64,000 bases of DNA from Desulfuromonadaceae bacterium (GTDB lineage Bacteria; Desulfobacterota; Desulfuromonadia; Desulfuromonadales; JAHYIW01). The notes beneath the pieces were generated by a model. It worked only from the letters and a program-made list of their open reading frames with translations. It had not been told where the DNA came from and searched no databases. Positions 1 through 7,589 of this stretch are shown piece by piece. Positions within the stretch are counted from its first letter, which is position 1; every line of letters begins with the position of its first letter. The stretch spans positions 1 through 64,000 of the forward strand of contig JAHYIW010000017.1 of NCBI GenBank assembly GCA_019429445.1, given 5' to 3'. The position numbers were made by a program, and so were the translations under genes.

Positions 1-170
1 AACCAACTGTGCTGTAATTGTAAATTTCATGCGCAGCTGTTGCGCCTTTTTTGCGGCTGAGGCACAGCAAGAACAGAAGGTGGGAGAGCCGGGGGGGGGC
101 ACCTTTGGCGCCCATGCAAAAGGACTCCGGCAGCAAGCCGCAGTTGCGTTGTGGCGATGGTGGCGGGGTG
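1..170. other. Left-edge stretch without a supported gene
   Basis: I see no convincing coding region, RNA or repeat here. A short forward reading frame runs through it, but it has no recognisable motif and overlaps the 3' end of the next minus-strand gene. A run of nine G lies near position 90. Confidence 0.4.
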
Positions 171-665
171 CTATTTGCCCGACAATACCGCAGAACCGAA
201 GCTGAAATGATAGATTGCGAAGCTGCCATCGAGGTCGAGCAGTCTGATATTGAGCAGGGCGTCGCCATTTTCGTAGACGGTTTTGACTGAATATTCGATG
301 ATCTTCTGCGTTGTGCCCTTTGCAGTCAGCCGTGTATCGGTTTTTTCGAAGACGGGCGTATCAACGCGCTGAAGTTCTCCCAGTTTTGAAAAGAAATTGA
401 TCATCGTCAGAAAGTTATTGTCAGGAATATTCTGCAACGCTTCTTCCGCCATCAACCCCTTGATCTGCTGCGGATTCCATTGCGATAACTCGGGAATGAT
501 TTTGAGCAGATACGGGACAGCGGTGTCACGGTACTGCTGCCCTTTGTAATTGTTGTAGATAGCCGAGCCGGCAAAAACAGCAATCATGACGACAATCCAG
601 ATAGCGATAAAGAGAGCAAACGTTTTTATGGACATTTTTTTCAAAGGGGGCAGGGCCTGCGTCAT
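171..665 (-). CDS. Small single-pass membrane protein, unknown function
   Basis: Encodes 164 residues. The start is supported by an AAGGAG ribosome site 7 bases upstream of the ATG. A short basic N-terminus is followed by one hydrophobic segment at about residues 14-36 (FALFIAIWIVVMIAVFAGSA). The remaining ~125 residues look soluble and would lie outside the membrane if the helix acts as a signal anchor. I do not recognise the family. The soluble part is mixed alpha/beta, has no cysteines and shows no catalytic motif. The gene stands alone, about 40 bases from a shortened copy of the dispersed repeat. Function unknown. Confidence 0.6.
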   Translation of the reverse strand: MTQALPPLKKMSIKTFALFIAIWIVVMIAVFAGSAIYNNYKGQQYRDTAVPYLLKIIPELSQWNPQQIKGLMAEEALQNIPDNNFLTMINFFSKLGELQRVDTPVFEKTDTRLTAKGTTQKIIEYSVKTVYENGDALLNIRLLDLDGSFAIYHFSFGSAVLSGK

Positions 666-702
666 GAATGAACTCCTTGGTGTGATGTCGCCGCGCTAAA
701 AG

Positions 703-746
703 TGATGGCTTAGCGACCCATCTCATTCTTTTTTGCGAGTGCATCA
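703..746 (-). repeat. Dispersed repeat, copy E (44-bp internally deleted form)
   Basis: Begins TGATGGC and ends TTTTTTGCGAGTGCATCA, so it keeps a few bases of one end and the whole other end of the ~152-bp repeat seen at 4806, 10544, 14992 and 34738. The middle ~108 bases are missing. AAAG lies directly outside both ends, as expected for a target-site duplication. It sits between two minus-strand genes. Confidence 0.7.
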
Positions 747-787
747 AAAGTGAACCTGTTTATAACAACCTCCCCATTCAATAGCAA

Positions 788-3244
788 TCAATTCCTGTGC
801 TGCTTTGTGCGGCGCGTCGGCACCGCCAGCCACGGATCGTCCGGCCAGGGGTGTTTGGGGTAGCGGCCCTTCATCTCTTTTTTTACGTCAGGATAAACGT
901 CTTTCCAGAATGTCCGTAAATCCTGGGTCACCTGTAACGGTCGGCCTGCCGGGGAGAGCAGGTGCAGTACCACTGGTTGGCGCCCGGCAACGATACGCGG
1001 GGTGTCGACGCTACCGAACATTTCCTGCAGTTTAACGGCAAGAACTGGCGCACCGTCCGACGGATAGTCGAGGCGGATGTCGGCGCCGCTTGGCACGGTG
1101 ATGTGCTCGGGGGCGAGCCGCTTGAGTTCGGTGCGTTGCTGCCAGTTGAGCCGGTTGTTCAGGGCGGCGACGAGATCGACTTTGGCAAAGTCGACTCTTG
1201 TCCCGACCGTGTCCAGCAAGGGGGCCAGCCAGCTTGACGCCGTGTCCAGCAGCGCCGCGTCATCCATCGGCGGCCACCCCTCGTGCGCTGCGCTACGTTG
1301 CAGAAACGCCAGCCGCGCACGCAACCGTTGCGCCGGAGCGTTCCAGTTCAGCACACCGAGGCCATGCGTATGCAAGCCGTCCAGCGCGGCGGCGCTACGT
1401 TCTTCCGCCAGAGCCTTGATCGGGCGTTCCTGAAAGACGAGTGCCCACAGCCGCCGGACCTCGCGGGCCACGACCCGTTCTTCGCGCTCATCCCAGATGA
1501 CTTCACGCCGCCAGGCCAATGCGGCGGGATAAAGTTCCTCAATGACTTTTCTCTCCAGCGGCACGGCCAGCCGAATTTCATCCTCCGTACCGGGCCTCCC
1601 GACACAGTCGATGGCAACCAGCCATTCGCTGCCAAGCGGAGCACTTCCTGAACGCAATGTCGCGCCCCGGCCATTGGCAAGGAGATAATGATGATCGGTA
1701 GCAGGGCGCCGCCGACCGATGCGATCAGGCCAGGCGCCAGCGAGCAGCCGGGCAATGACTGCCGGATCACGCAGTGGACGCTGGTTACTGCCGAGTCGGA
1801 AATGTTGCTGCCAGTAGCGCCGTTCCCGGTCAAGGGTGGTGTCCGGTTGGCTGTCGATCGAGGTAAGTGCCGTCGTAACATCAGCGCTGGCGGCAAGGTC
1901 GCGCCGCGCGTTGAGCAAGGTCACCAGCTCAATGCCGAGGGGCAGCTGCTTTTCATCCTCTGCCGCCAGCAACAATCGAGCGCTGCGCGGATCGGTGGGC
2001 AGTGCCGCCAGGCGCTTGCCGAGCGGGGTCAGGGCATCACTGGCGTCGAGTGCGCCGAGCAGACGCAGCAGTTTGCGCGCGGCATTCAAACGACCTGGGG
2101 AGGGCGGGTCGAGCCACGCCAACTGTCTGACCTCGGTGCTCCCCCATGCGGCGAGTTGAAGCGCCAGCGAGGTCAGATCGGCGACACTGATTTCCGCCGG
2201 GGCAAAGGGGAGCAGTGCCCCGTGGGTGCCCGCGCTCCACAGCCGGTAACAACGTCCCGGCCCGAGTCGTCCGGCGCGTCCGGTCCGCTGCTTGGCACTT
2301 GCCTTGGAGATGCGGACTGTCTCCAGAAGGTTGAGACCACGTTGCGGGGCGAAGCGCGGGCGGCGCTCAAGCCCGCTGTCGATGACGACCTCGATGCCGT
2401 CGATGGTCAGGCTGGTCTCGGCAATATTGGTTGCCAGCACCACCCGGCGGCGTGGGCCGGGGCGAATGGCCGCTTCCTGCTCGCAAAATGGCAGGTTGCC
2501 GTAGAGCGGGCGGATGTCGATATCCGACAGATTGCGCAACCGGTCGGCGCAGCGGCGAATCTCTCCCGCACCGGGCAGAAACACGAGCAGATCGCCACTG
2601 GTTTCCCTCAAGGCGCGCTGCACGGCGGCGGCGGTCCAGACCGCCGGGTCACGTTCGGGGTCGCGGTCCAGGTAGTGGATGGTGACCGGGAAGCTGCGGC
2701 CGCTGCTGGTGAGTAGCGGTGCCGCGAGTAACGTGGCGACCGGTGTGGCGTCAAGGGTGGCGGACATGACCAGGATTTTCAGATCGGCACGCAGATTGAG
2801 CTGAACATCGCGGCACAGCGCCAGAGCAAGATCGCTGTTGAGGTTGCGTTCGTGAAACTCATCGAAAATCACCAGACCCACGCCGTGCAGCTCCGGGTCT
2901 GTTTGCAGACGGCGGGTGAGGATCCCCTCGGTGACAACCTCGATGCGGGTGGCCGAGGATACCTCCTGTGCGTAACGAATCCGGTAGCCAACGGTCTCCC
3001 CGACCTGTTCGCCGAGCTGTTGGGCCATGTAGCGTGCGGCGTTGGTCGTTGCGAGTCGGCGCGGTTCAAGCATCAAGATTGACTGGCCACGCAGCCAGTC
3101 CGCGTCGAGTAGCGCCAGCGGCACACGGGTCGTTTTTCCGGCCCCGGGGGGCGCTTGCAGCACGACAGCAGAATGTCGCGACAGGGCCTCCTGCAACTTT
3201 GGCAGGATGGTGTCGATCGGCAATGAGGGGAGGGCGTGCGTCAT
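788..3244 (-). CDS. hrpB: ATP-dependent helicase HrpB (DEAH/RHA family)
   Basis: A DEAH-box helicase of 818 residues, the usual HrpB length. Visible in order are the Walker A motif APPGAGKTT, the Walker B/DEAH-type box DEFHER, motif III MSATLD, the helicase C motifs (ETSLTIDGI and QRTGRAGRLGPGRCYRL), a ratchet/HA2-like region, and a C-terminal HrpB signature ending near RYPKHPWPDDPW. The longer reading starts at a GTG (3280), but I chose the ATG at 3244 because HrpB proteins begin with a short LPSLPIDTILP-like stretch just before motif I. HrpB is widespread in Proteobacteria; its biological substrate is poorly defined, though an RNA or RNP remodelling role is likely. Transcribed alone on the minus strand. 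Confidence 0.93.
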   Translation of the reverse strand: MTHALPSLPIDTILPKLQEALSRHSAVVLQAPPGAGKTTRVPLALLDADWLRGQSILMLEPRRLATTNAARYMAQQLGEQVGETVGYRIRYAQEVSSATRIEVVTEGILTRRLQTDPELHGVGLVIFDEFHERNLNSDLALALCRDVQLNLRADLKILVMSATLDATPVATLLAAPLLTSSGRSFPVTIHYLDRDPERDPAVWTAAAVQRALRETSGDLLVFLPGAGEIRRCADRLRNLSDIDIRPLYGNLPFCEQEAAIRPGPRRRVVLATNIAETSLTIDGIEVVIDSGLERRPRFAPQRGLNLLETVRISKASAKQRTGRAGRLGPGRCYRLWSAGTHGALLPFAPAEISVADLTSLALQLAAWGSTEVRQLAWLDPPSPGRLNAARKLLRLLGALDASDALTPLGKRLAALPTDPRSARLLLAAEDEKQLPLGIELVTLLNARRDLAASADVTTALTSIDSQPDTTLDRERRYWQQHFRLGSNQRPLRDPAVIARLLAGAWPDRIGRRRPATDHHYLLANGRGATLRSGSAPLGSEWLVAIDCVGRPGTEDEIRLAVPLERKVIEELYPAALAWRREVIWDEREERVVAREVRRLWALVFQERPIKALAEERSAAALDGLHTHGLGVLNWNAPAQRLRARLAFLQRSAAHEGWPPMDDAALLDTASSWLAPLLDTVGTRVDFAKVDLVAALNNRLNWQQRTELKRLAPEHITVPSGADIRLDYPSDGAPVLAVKLQEMFGSVDTPRIVAGRQPVVLHLLSPAGRPLQVTQDLRTFWKDVYPDVKKEMKGRYPKHPWPDDPWLAVPTRRTKQHRN

Positions 3245-3353
3245 GAGCAGCAGTTTGCCACAGCCGCGCGTGATGGTCACGGCTTTTTCTGTGCCTGCCG
3301 GGAAACTGGATGGGCCGTGGTCGAGATTTTGACAGCAAGACAGTGGAATGGTG

Positions 3354-3376
3354 AGGAGAGTTTTGACGAACTCTCC
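3354..3376. other. Inverted repeat, possible weak terminator
   Basis: GGAGAGTT and AACTCTCC form an 8-bp stem around a short loop, followed on the plus strand by GCCCTTTT. It lies upstream of the transposase remnant. It could be the end of a lost gene or part of the decayed insertion. Confidence 0.35.
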
Positions 3377-3424
3377 GCCCTTTTACGTGCCCCCCCCTCA
3401 CCTACATCGGGGGATTATTTATCG

Positions 3425-3556
3425 GAAGCTCTGGCACCCTTCATGGAGGCCTTCCAGAGTGCCCTTGGCAAACGGGGTCTTTCGCGCAAACTCTATGTCG
3501 ACGACAACGGCTCGGCCTTCCGTTCCCGCCAGCTGGAGTATAGCGTGTGGATGAGG
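3425..3556 (+). pseudogene. Fragment of a DDE integrase/transposase
   Basis: About 43 residues read ALAPFMEAFQSAL, then KRGLSRKLYVDDNGSAFRS, then RQLEY. This matches the segment of IS481-like and related DDE integrases around the second catalytic aspartate, usually written RGLPxKLYVDNGxxFRSxxLE. Here an extra D sits in YVDDNG. There is no start codon, no N-terminal helix-turn-helix domain and no remaining catalytic core, and no terminal repeats are visible nearby. It is therefore a decayed remnant in the 349-base gap between hrpB and the aminotransferase. The family assignment is from motif memory. Confidence 0.55.
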
Positions 3557-3593
3557 GGGGCGATGAGTTGCGGCGCTGACGCGGGGTAAAGAG

Positions 3594-4766
3594 TTACAAC
3601 GAAAATTCGCGAAAGCGGTGTGCGGCCTCCGGAATCTGCTCATCATCGATATTGCCGAACGCCAGGCGCAGATACCCCTCAAGGTTTGGTCCGAACGCTT
3701 CTCCCGGCAGGCAGATGATGCGCGCCTTTTCGACCAGAGCCCTGGCGACTTCGCGACCGTTGTGTCCGTTGAATGGATGCTTCACCCACGCAAAAAAAGC
3801 GCCGCTGGCAACAATCGTAAAGAGGTTGTCATCATCGCCGAACTCGGTACAAAAACGATCGTGACGCCGGTTCATCATTTTGCGGTTACGTGCCACCCAG
3901 TCGTCGAGATGTTCACAACCGAACTTGATTGCGGTCTGGCTGATACGTGGTTGGCAGACCACCATACTGTCCTGAACTTTAAGTGCCTGACGAATAAAAG
4001 CCGCCGATGCCACCAGCGCTCCGGCTCGATACCCGGTGAGGGCGAAGGTTTTGCCGAAGGAGAGCAGCTGGATGAAGTGATCACCCCACTCCTCATTGTT
4101 AAACAGCGCATGGGGCGGCTCGTCTTCAGGCAGGAAACAGTGATAGGTTTCGTCAAGAATCAGGGCAATATTGTGCGCGGCGGCCAGTTCGTAGAGGCGC
4201 TGAATCGTCGCGGCCGGGATCACTGCGCCGGTCGGGTTGCTCGGGGTCACCAGCAGCAGGGCGCGAGTGCGGGGGGTGATCAATTGTTCCACTTCGGCCA
4301 GATCAGGTTGCCCGGCACTTTCCGGATTGAAGGCGGTAAAAACGGGGCAGACGCCGAGCGCAGCGAGGGCCATGGGGTGGTCAAAGTAAGCGGGGGATTG
4401 GACGATGACCTCGTCACCGGCCTGACAAAGGGTCGTGATCGCCAGCCAGAACGCCTGACTGGCACCGATCGAGAGACAGATCTCGCTGGTTTCGGGGCCG
4501 TTGCCGTACAGCGCCCGCAGCCAGGTCGAGACGGCCATACGCACCTCCGGGAGTCCTTCGTCGGGGGTGTAGCGAGCGATGAGCGGATCGGTCAGCCGTT
4601 CGCGCAGATGCCCGGTGAGTTCTTCCGCTGTCGGCCAGCTCGGTACGGCCTGACACAGATCGATCAGCGGTAACGAACTGGCCGGGGCGTTTGCCAGCCA
4701 GTTGTGAACTTCGGTGATCGGCGGAAACTGTACCACCTCAATCGATGAAGAAATTTTGAACTTCAT
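3594..4766 (-). CDS. PLP-dependent aminotransferase, class I/II
   Basis: A fold-type I aminotransferase of 390 residues. It has the substrate/cofactor region IGASQAFWLAI, the TPSNPTGAVI motif, the DETYH aspartate that contacts the pyridine nitrogen, the SFGKTFALTGYRAG motif with the Schiff-base lysine, and a C-terminal arginine region (YLRLAFGN) that would bind the substrate carboxylate. I chose the ATG at 4766 (MKFKISS) over one four codons upstream. Substrate is not predictable from sequence; aspartate/aromatic and other class I/II enzymes share these motifs. It is a single-gene unit with a dispersed repeat just upstream. Confidence 0.88.
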   Translation of the reverse strand: MKFKISSSIEVVQFPPITEVHNWLANAPASSLPLIDLCQAVPSWPTAEELTGHLRERLTDPLIARYTPDEGLPEVRMAVSTWLRALYGNGPETSEICLSIGASQAFWLAITTLCQAGDEVIVQSPAYFDHPMALAALGVCPVFTAFNPESAGQPDLAEVEQLITPRTRALLLVTPSNPTGAVIPAATIQRLYELAAAHNIALILDETYHCFLPEDEPPHALFNNEEWGDHFIQLLSFGKTFALTGYRAGALVASAAFIRQALKVQDSMVVCQPRISQTAIKFGCEHLDDWVARNRKMMNRRHDRFCTEFGDDDNLFTIVASGAFFAWVKHPFNGHNGREVARALVEKARIICLPGEAFGPNLEGYLRLAFGNIDDEQIPEAAHRFREFSL

Positions 4767-4805
4767 GTGATTACCCAACGCTCAATCTTGTTGATGTATC
4801 AAGCC

Positions 4806-4957
4806 TGATGCACTCGCAAAAACTCATGGGATGGCTAAGCAAAAATTTCGTCCTACAAGGCCTGGTGGTTTTTCAGGGGCGAAGGCCTACATCAGGTAGG
4901 TCGAGGTCCTGAAAAACCGGCGTAACGCAGTAGAGCGGACTTTTTGCGACGCCATCA
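4806..4957 (+). repeat. Dispersed MITE-like repeat, copy A (152 bp)
   Basis: Full-length copy starting TGATGCACTCGCAAAAA and ending TTTTTGCGACGCCATCA. The ends form imperfect 17-bp terminal inverted repeats. Inside is a second inverted repeat (GGTTTTTCAGG and CCTGAAAAACC), so the RNA would fold into a long hairpin. AGCC directly flanks both ends. It fills the gap between the aminotransferase and the peptidase, and its last bases supply the TGA stop codon of the minus-strand peptidase gene. Confidence 0.85.
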
Positions 4958-6091
4958 AGCCTGGCGAATAACTTCTACCAGCAGTTCGGTCACGCGTACC
5001 ATGTCGGCCACGGTTACCTGTTCTTCAATTGTATGAACCTTGTCCATGCCGGTGCCCATAATTACCGTTTCGATACCGTGTTCATTGAAAATATTGGCAT
5101 CGGAACCGCCTCCGGCGGCGAGGACGTGCAACGGTCGATGGAGCGCGGTTGCGGCGTTCCGTACCAGATTGACGATGTCGGCATCGGCAGCGACGTTCAT
5201 CGCCGGGTAGTCACCGGAAATAGTGTGGTGGATCGTGGCACGGAGGCGTTCGCCGTCGATTGTCACCGCCAGTTCGTCCGCTGCATCTTCCATGCATTTC
5301 AGCATCATGTTGGTTTGACGAGCAAGTTTGAGTGGATCGTGACTGCGCGCTTCCCCTTCGAGCACGATGCTGCGTGGAATGATATTGCCCGCGTCCCCGC
5401 CGGCGATGATCCCGATATTGGCGGTGGTTTCCTCGTCGATGCGCCCCAGGGGCATGCGGTCGATCCCGCGGGCGGCGACGCGAATGGCGGAGAGCCCTTT
5501 TTGCGGGGCGATTCCGGCGTGTGCTTCACGGCCGATGATCTCAAAATGCAGCTTGTTGGCGGCGGGAGCGCGTGCGACGATCCGGTCGACGCCGTTGGTA
5601 TCGAGGGCCAGCGCGCGACGGGCGGTGAGCAGTGTGTAGTCGAGATGTTTGGCACCGACCAGCCCGATTTCTTCACAAACGGTGGCGACGATCTCCAGGG
5701 TAACGTGAGGGATGTCATTTTCGCGGAGAACTTCGAGGGCTTCGATGATCTCCGCGATGCCGGCCTTGTCGTCGGCACCGAGGACGGTCTTCCCGGCACT
5801 GGTAAAGATTCCGTCGCGCAGCACCGGTTGAATCCCTGCGGCCGGACCGACCGTATCGAGATGAACGGCGAGAAGCAGCGCTGCGCCACTTTTTCGGCGG
5901 GCCGGAAGGCGGGCGATCAGGTTGCCACATTCGCTGCCGATAGTCGTGGCGGCGGTGTCGAAAATCACTTCGGCGTTGAGCTGCCGCAGGCGTTCAGCAA
6001 GATAAACGGCCATCGCCCCTTCACTGCGGGCGGGGCTGGAAATCGCTGACTGACGGGCAAATTCGGCGGCAAGGCGTGTAGTGTTGATCAT
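4955..6091 (-). CDS. M20/M42-family metallopeptidase (peptidase T-like)
   Basis: A dinuclear-zinc peptidase of 378 residues. Visible motifs are VHLDTVG (first metal histidine and catalytic aspartate), GADDKAG (bridging aspartate), CEEIGLVGA (catalytic glutamate and metal glutamate), the DTNG aspartate ligand, a mid-domain REAHAG histidine typical of the M20 lid domain, and a C-terminal GGGSDANIF and DKVHT histidine. The family is usually cytosolic, with no signal peptide, and cleaves small peptides or removes acyl groups. It resembles PepT-like proteins of Firmicutes and Geobacter. Its stop codon lies inside repeat copy A, so the last residues were fixed by that insertion. Exact substrate unknown. 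Confidence 0.88.
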   Translation of the reverse strand: MINTTRLAAEFARQSAISSPARSEGAMAVYLAERLRQLNAEVIFDTAATTIGSECGNLIARLPARRKSGAALLLAVHLDTVGPAAGIQPVLRDGIFTSAGKTVLGADDKAGIAEIIEALEVLRENDIPHVTLEIVATVCEEIGLVGAKHLDYTLLTARRALALDTNGVDRIVARAPAANKLHFEIIGREAHAGIAPQKGLSAIRVAARGIDRMPLGRIDEETTANIGIIAGGDAGNIIPRSIVLEGEARSHDPLKLARQTNMMLKCMEDAADELAVTIDGERLRATIHHTISGDYPAMNVAADADIVNLVRNAATALHRPLHVLAAGGGSDANIFNEHGIETVIMGTGMDKVHTIEEQVTVADMVRVTELLVEVIRQA

Positions 6092-6272
6092 CGGTTCACC
6101 GTCGGTTGCAAGTTGGTGAGGGACATATAGCGACGCGTCAGATGTACCTCATCCAACGCGGATTTGCAAGTCCGACAGCAGTCATTCTGGACATTAGGCA
6201 GAAATGTATGTTAATATCACTAATTAATTATCAGGTTTGTACGATGTTCATTTGAGGATGTAAGGATGTTTC

Positions 6273-7589
6273 ATGATTGAGTCCCCTTTTCGCCCGCGTC
6301 GCGGCAAGCGTAATTTTTGGACACGCCGCCGCTCGCGCAAACCGCTCCTGTTTCTTGTCCTCGCTGCGGTCGGGGTGTTTTGGTTGGTGCTCGAACAGCT
6401 CCCGCCGCTGATCGAAGCGCATACCGCAGTAGTGGAAGTTGCTCCGCCGCCTGTTCCGGAGCTTCGACGCGAATGGCATGAAGGGGAGATTCAGCCGGGT
6501 GAAACAGTCACCAGTCTGCTCGGTGAACATCTGACGGCGCAGGAAATTTATCACCTCAACCGCGACAGTCGCGACATTTTCCCCCTTTCGTCCCTCTGTG
6601 CCGGGCAACCGTACAAGATTTGCCTGACCGAAGGGACATTCTCCCGCTTTGAATACGATATCAACGCCAACGAACAGTTTATTGTTGATCGCACGGCCGA
6701 CGGGTTTGCTATTACGCGGCAGGATATTCCTTATGATGTTCGGGTTTCCTCGGTGCAGGGAGAAATCCGTTCCAGTCTCTTCGAAGCCATGGCCGAGATT
6801 GGCGAAAGTGCCGAATTGACGATGGCGCTGGCGGATATCTTTGCCTGGGATATCGATTTTGTTCGCGATATTCGCTTTGGTGATGCTTTCCGGGTGCTGG
6901 TTGAACGCCGCTATCGCGATGGCGAGTTTTCCGGTTACGGACGGATCCTTGCGGCTGAATTTACGAACAATGGCAATGCATACGATGCCTTCTATTTCAA
7001 AGATGGTGATCTGCACGCATCGTACTACGATTCGAAAGGGCAAAGTTTGCGTAAAGCGTTTCTGAAAGCGCCCCTTTCTTTTTCGCATATTTCTTCCGGT
7101 TTTAGTAACAAGCGTTTCCACCCGATTACCAAAACCTGGAAATCGCATCCGGCGATTGATTATGCCGCTGCGACCGGGACACCGATCAAGGCGGTCGGCG
7201 ACGGCAAGATTAGCAAGATCGGTTACACCAAATACAACGGCAACTATGTCAAAATACGCCATAACGATACCTACGAAACCCTTTATCTGCACATGAACAA
7301 ATTCGCTCGCGGGATGCGACAGGGAACCAGAGTCGCGCAGGGACAGGTGATCGGCTATGTCGGCAGCACCGGACTGGCGACCGGTCCGCATCTGTGCTTT
7401 CGCATGTACAAGCGCGGTACCCCGGTGAACCCCTACAGTGTTCGACCCCCATCGGTAGCTCCGGTCAGTGATGCAAACCTGACAGAATTCAAAGCGCACA
7501 TCACTCCGTTGATCGCCCACCTGCAACGGCTGTCGGACCCGAGTCGCGTTGCCAGCGCGGGCGCAGAATCCAGCCAGAGTCTCAACTGA
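6273..7589 (+). CDS. M23 family murein endopeptidase, MepM-like, membrane-anchored
   Basis: Encodes 438 residues with an AAGGA site 7 bases before the ATG. A very basic N-terminus and one transmembrane helix (about residues 24-42) anchor it to the inner membrane. Next come a LysM/OapA-like region (GETVTSLLGEHLT), a Csd3/MepM-type middle domain and a C-terminal LytM domain. The zinc and catalytic residues are present: H and D in SHPAIDYAA (about 292 and 296), LHM (about 340) and GPHL (about 373). It should cut cross-links in peptidoglycan to allow wall growth. Its stop codon overlaps the start of the AOR gene by one base, so the two are probably co-transcribed although their functions seem unrelated. 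Confidence 0.88.
   Translation: MIESPFRPRRGKRNFWTRRRSRKPLLFLVLAAVGVFWLVLEQLPPLIEAHTAVVEVAPPPVPELRREWHEGEIQPGETVTSLLGEHLTAQEIYHLNRDSRDIFPLSSLCAGQPYKICLTEGTFSRFEYDINANEQFIVDRTADGFAITRQDIPYDVRVSSVQGEIRSSLFEAMAEIGESAELTMALADIFAWDIDFVRDIRFGDAFRVLVERRYRDGEFSGYGRILAAEFTNNGNAYDAFYFKDGDLHASYYDSKGQSLRKAFLKAPLSFSHISSGFSNKRFHPITKTWKSHPAIDYAAATGTPIKAVGDGKISKIGYTKYNGNYVKIRHNDTYETLYLHMNKFARGMRQGTRVAQGQVIGYVGSTGLATGPHLCFRMYKRGTPVNPYSVRPPSVAPVSDANLTEFKAHITPLIAHLQRLSDPSRVASAGAESSQSLN

Noticed and set aside
1688-2716. 342-residue plus-strand frame opposite hrpB
   Set aside because: Shadow of the HrpB gene; arginine/glycine-rich with no motif.
3618-4673. 351-residue plus-strand frame opposite the aminotransferase
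   Set aside because: Antisense shadow; the minus strand carries all aminotransferase motifs.
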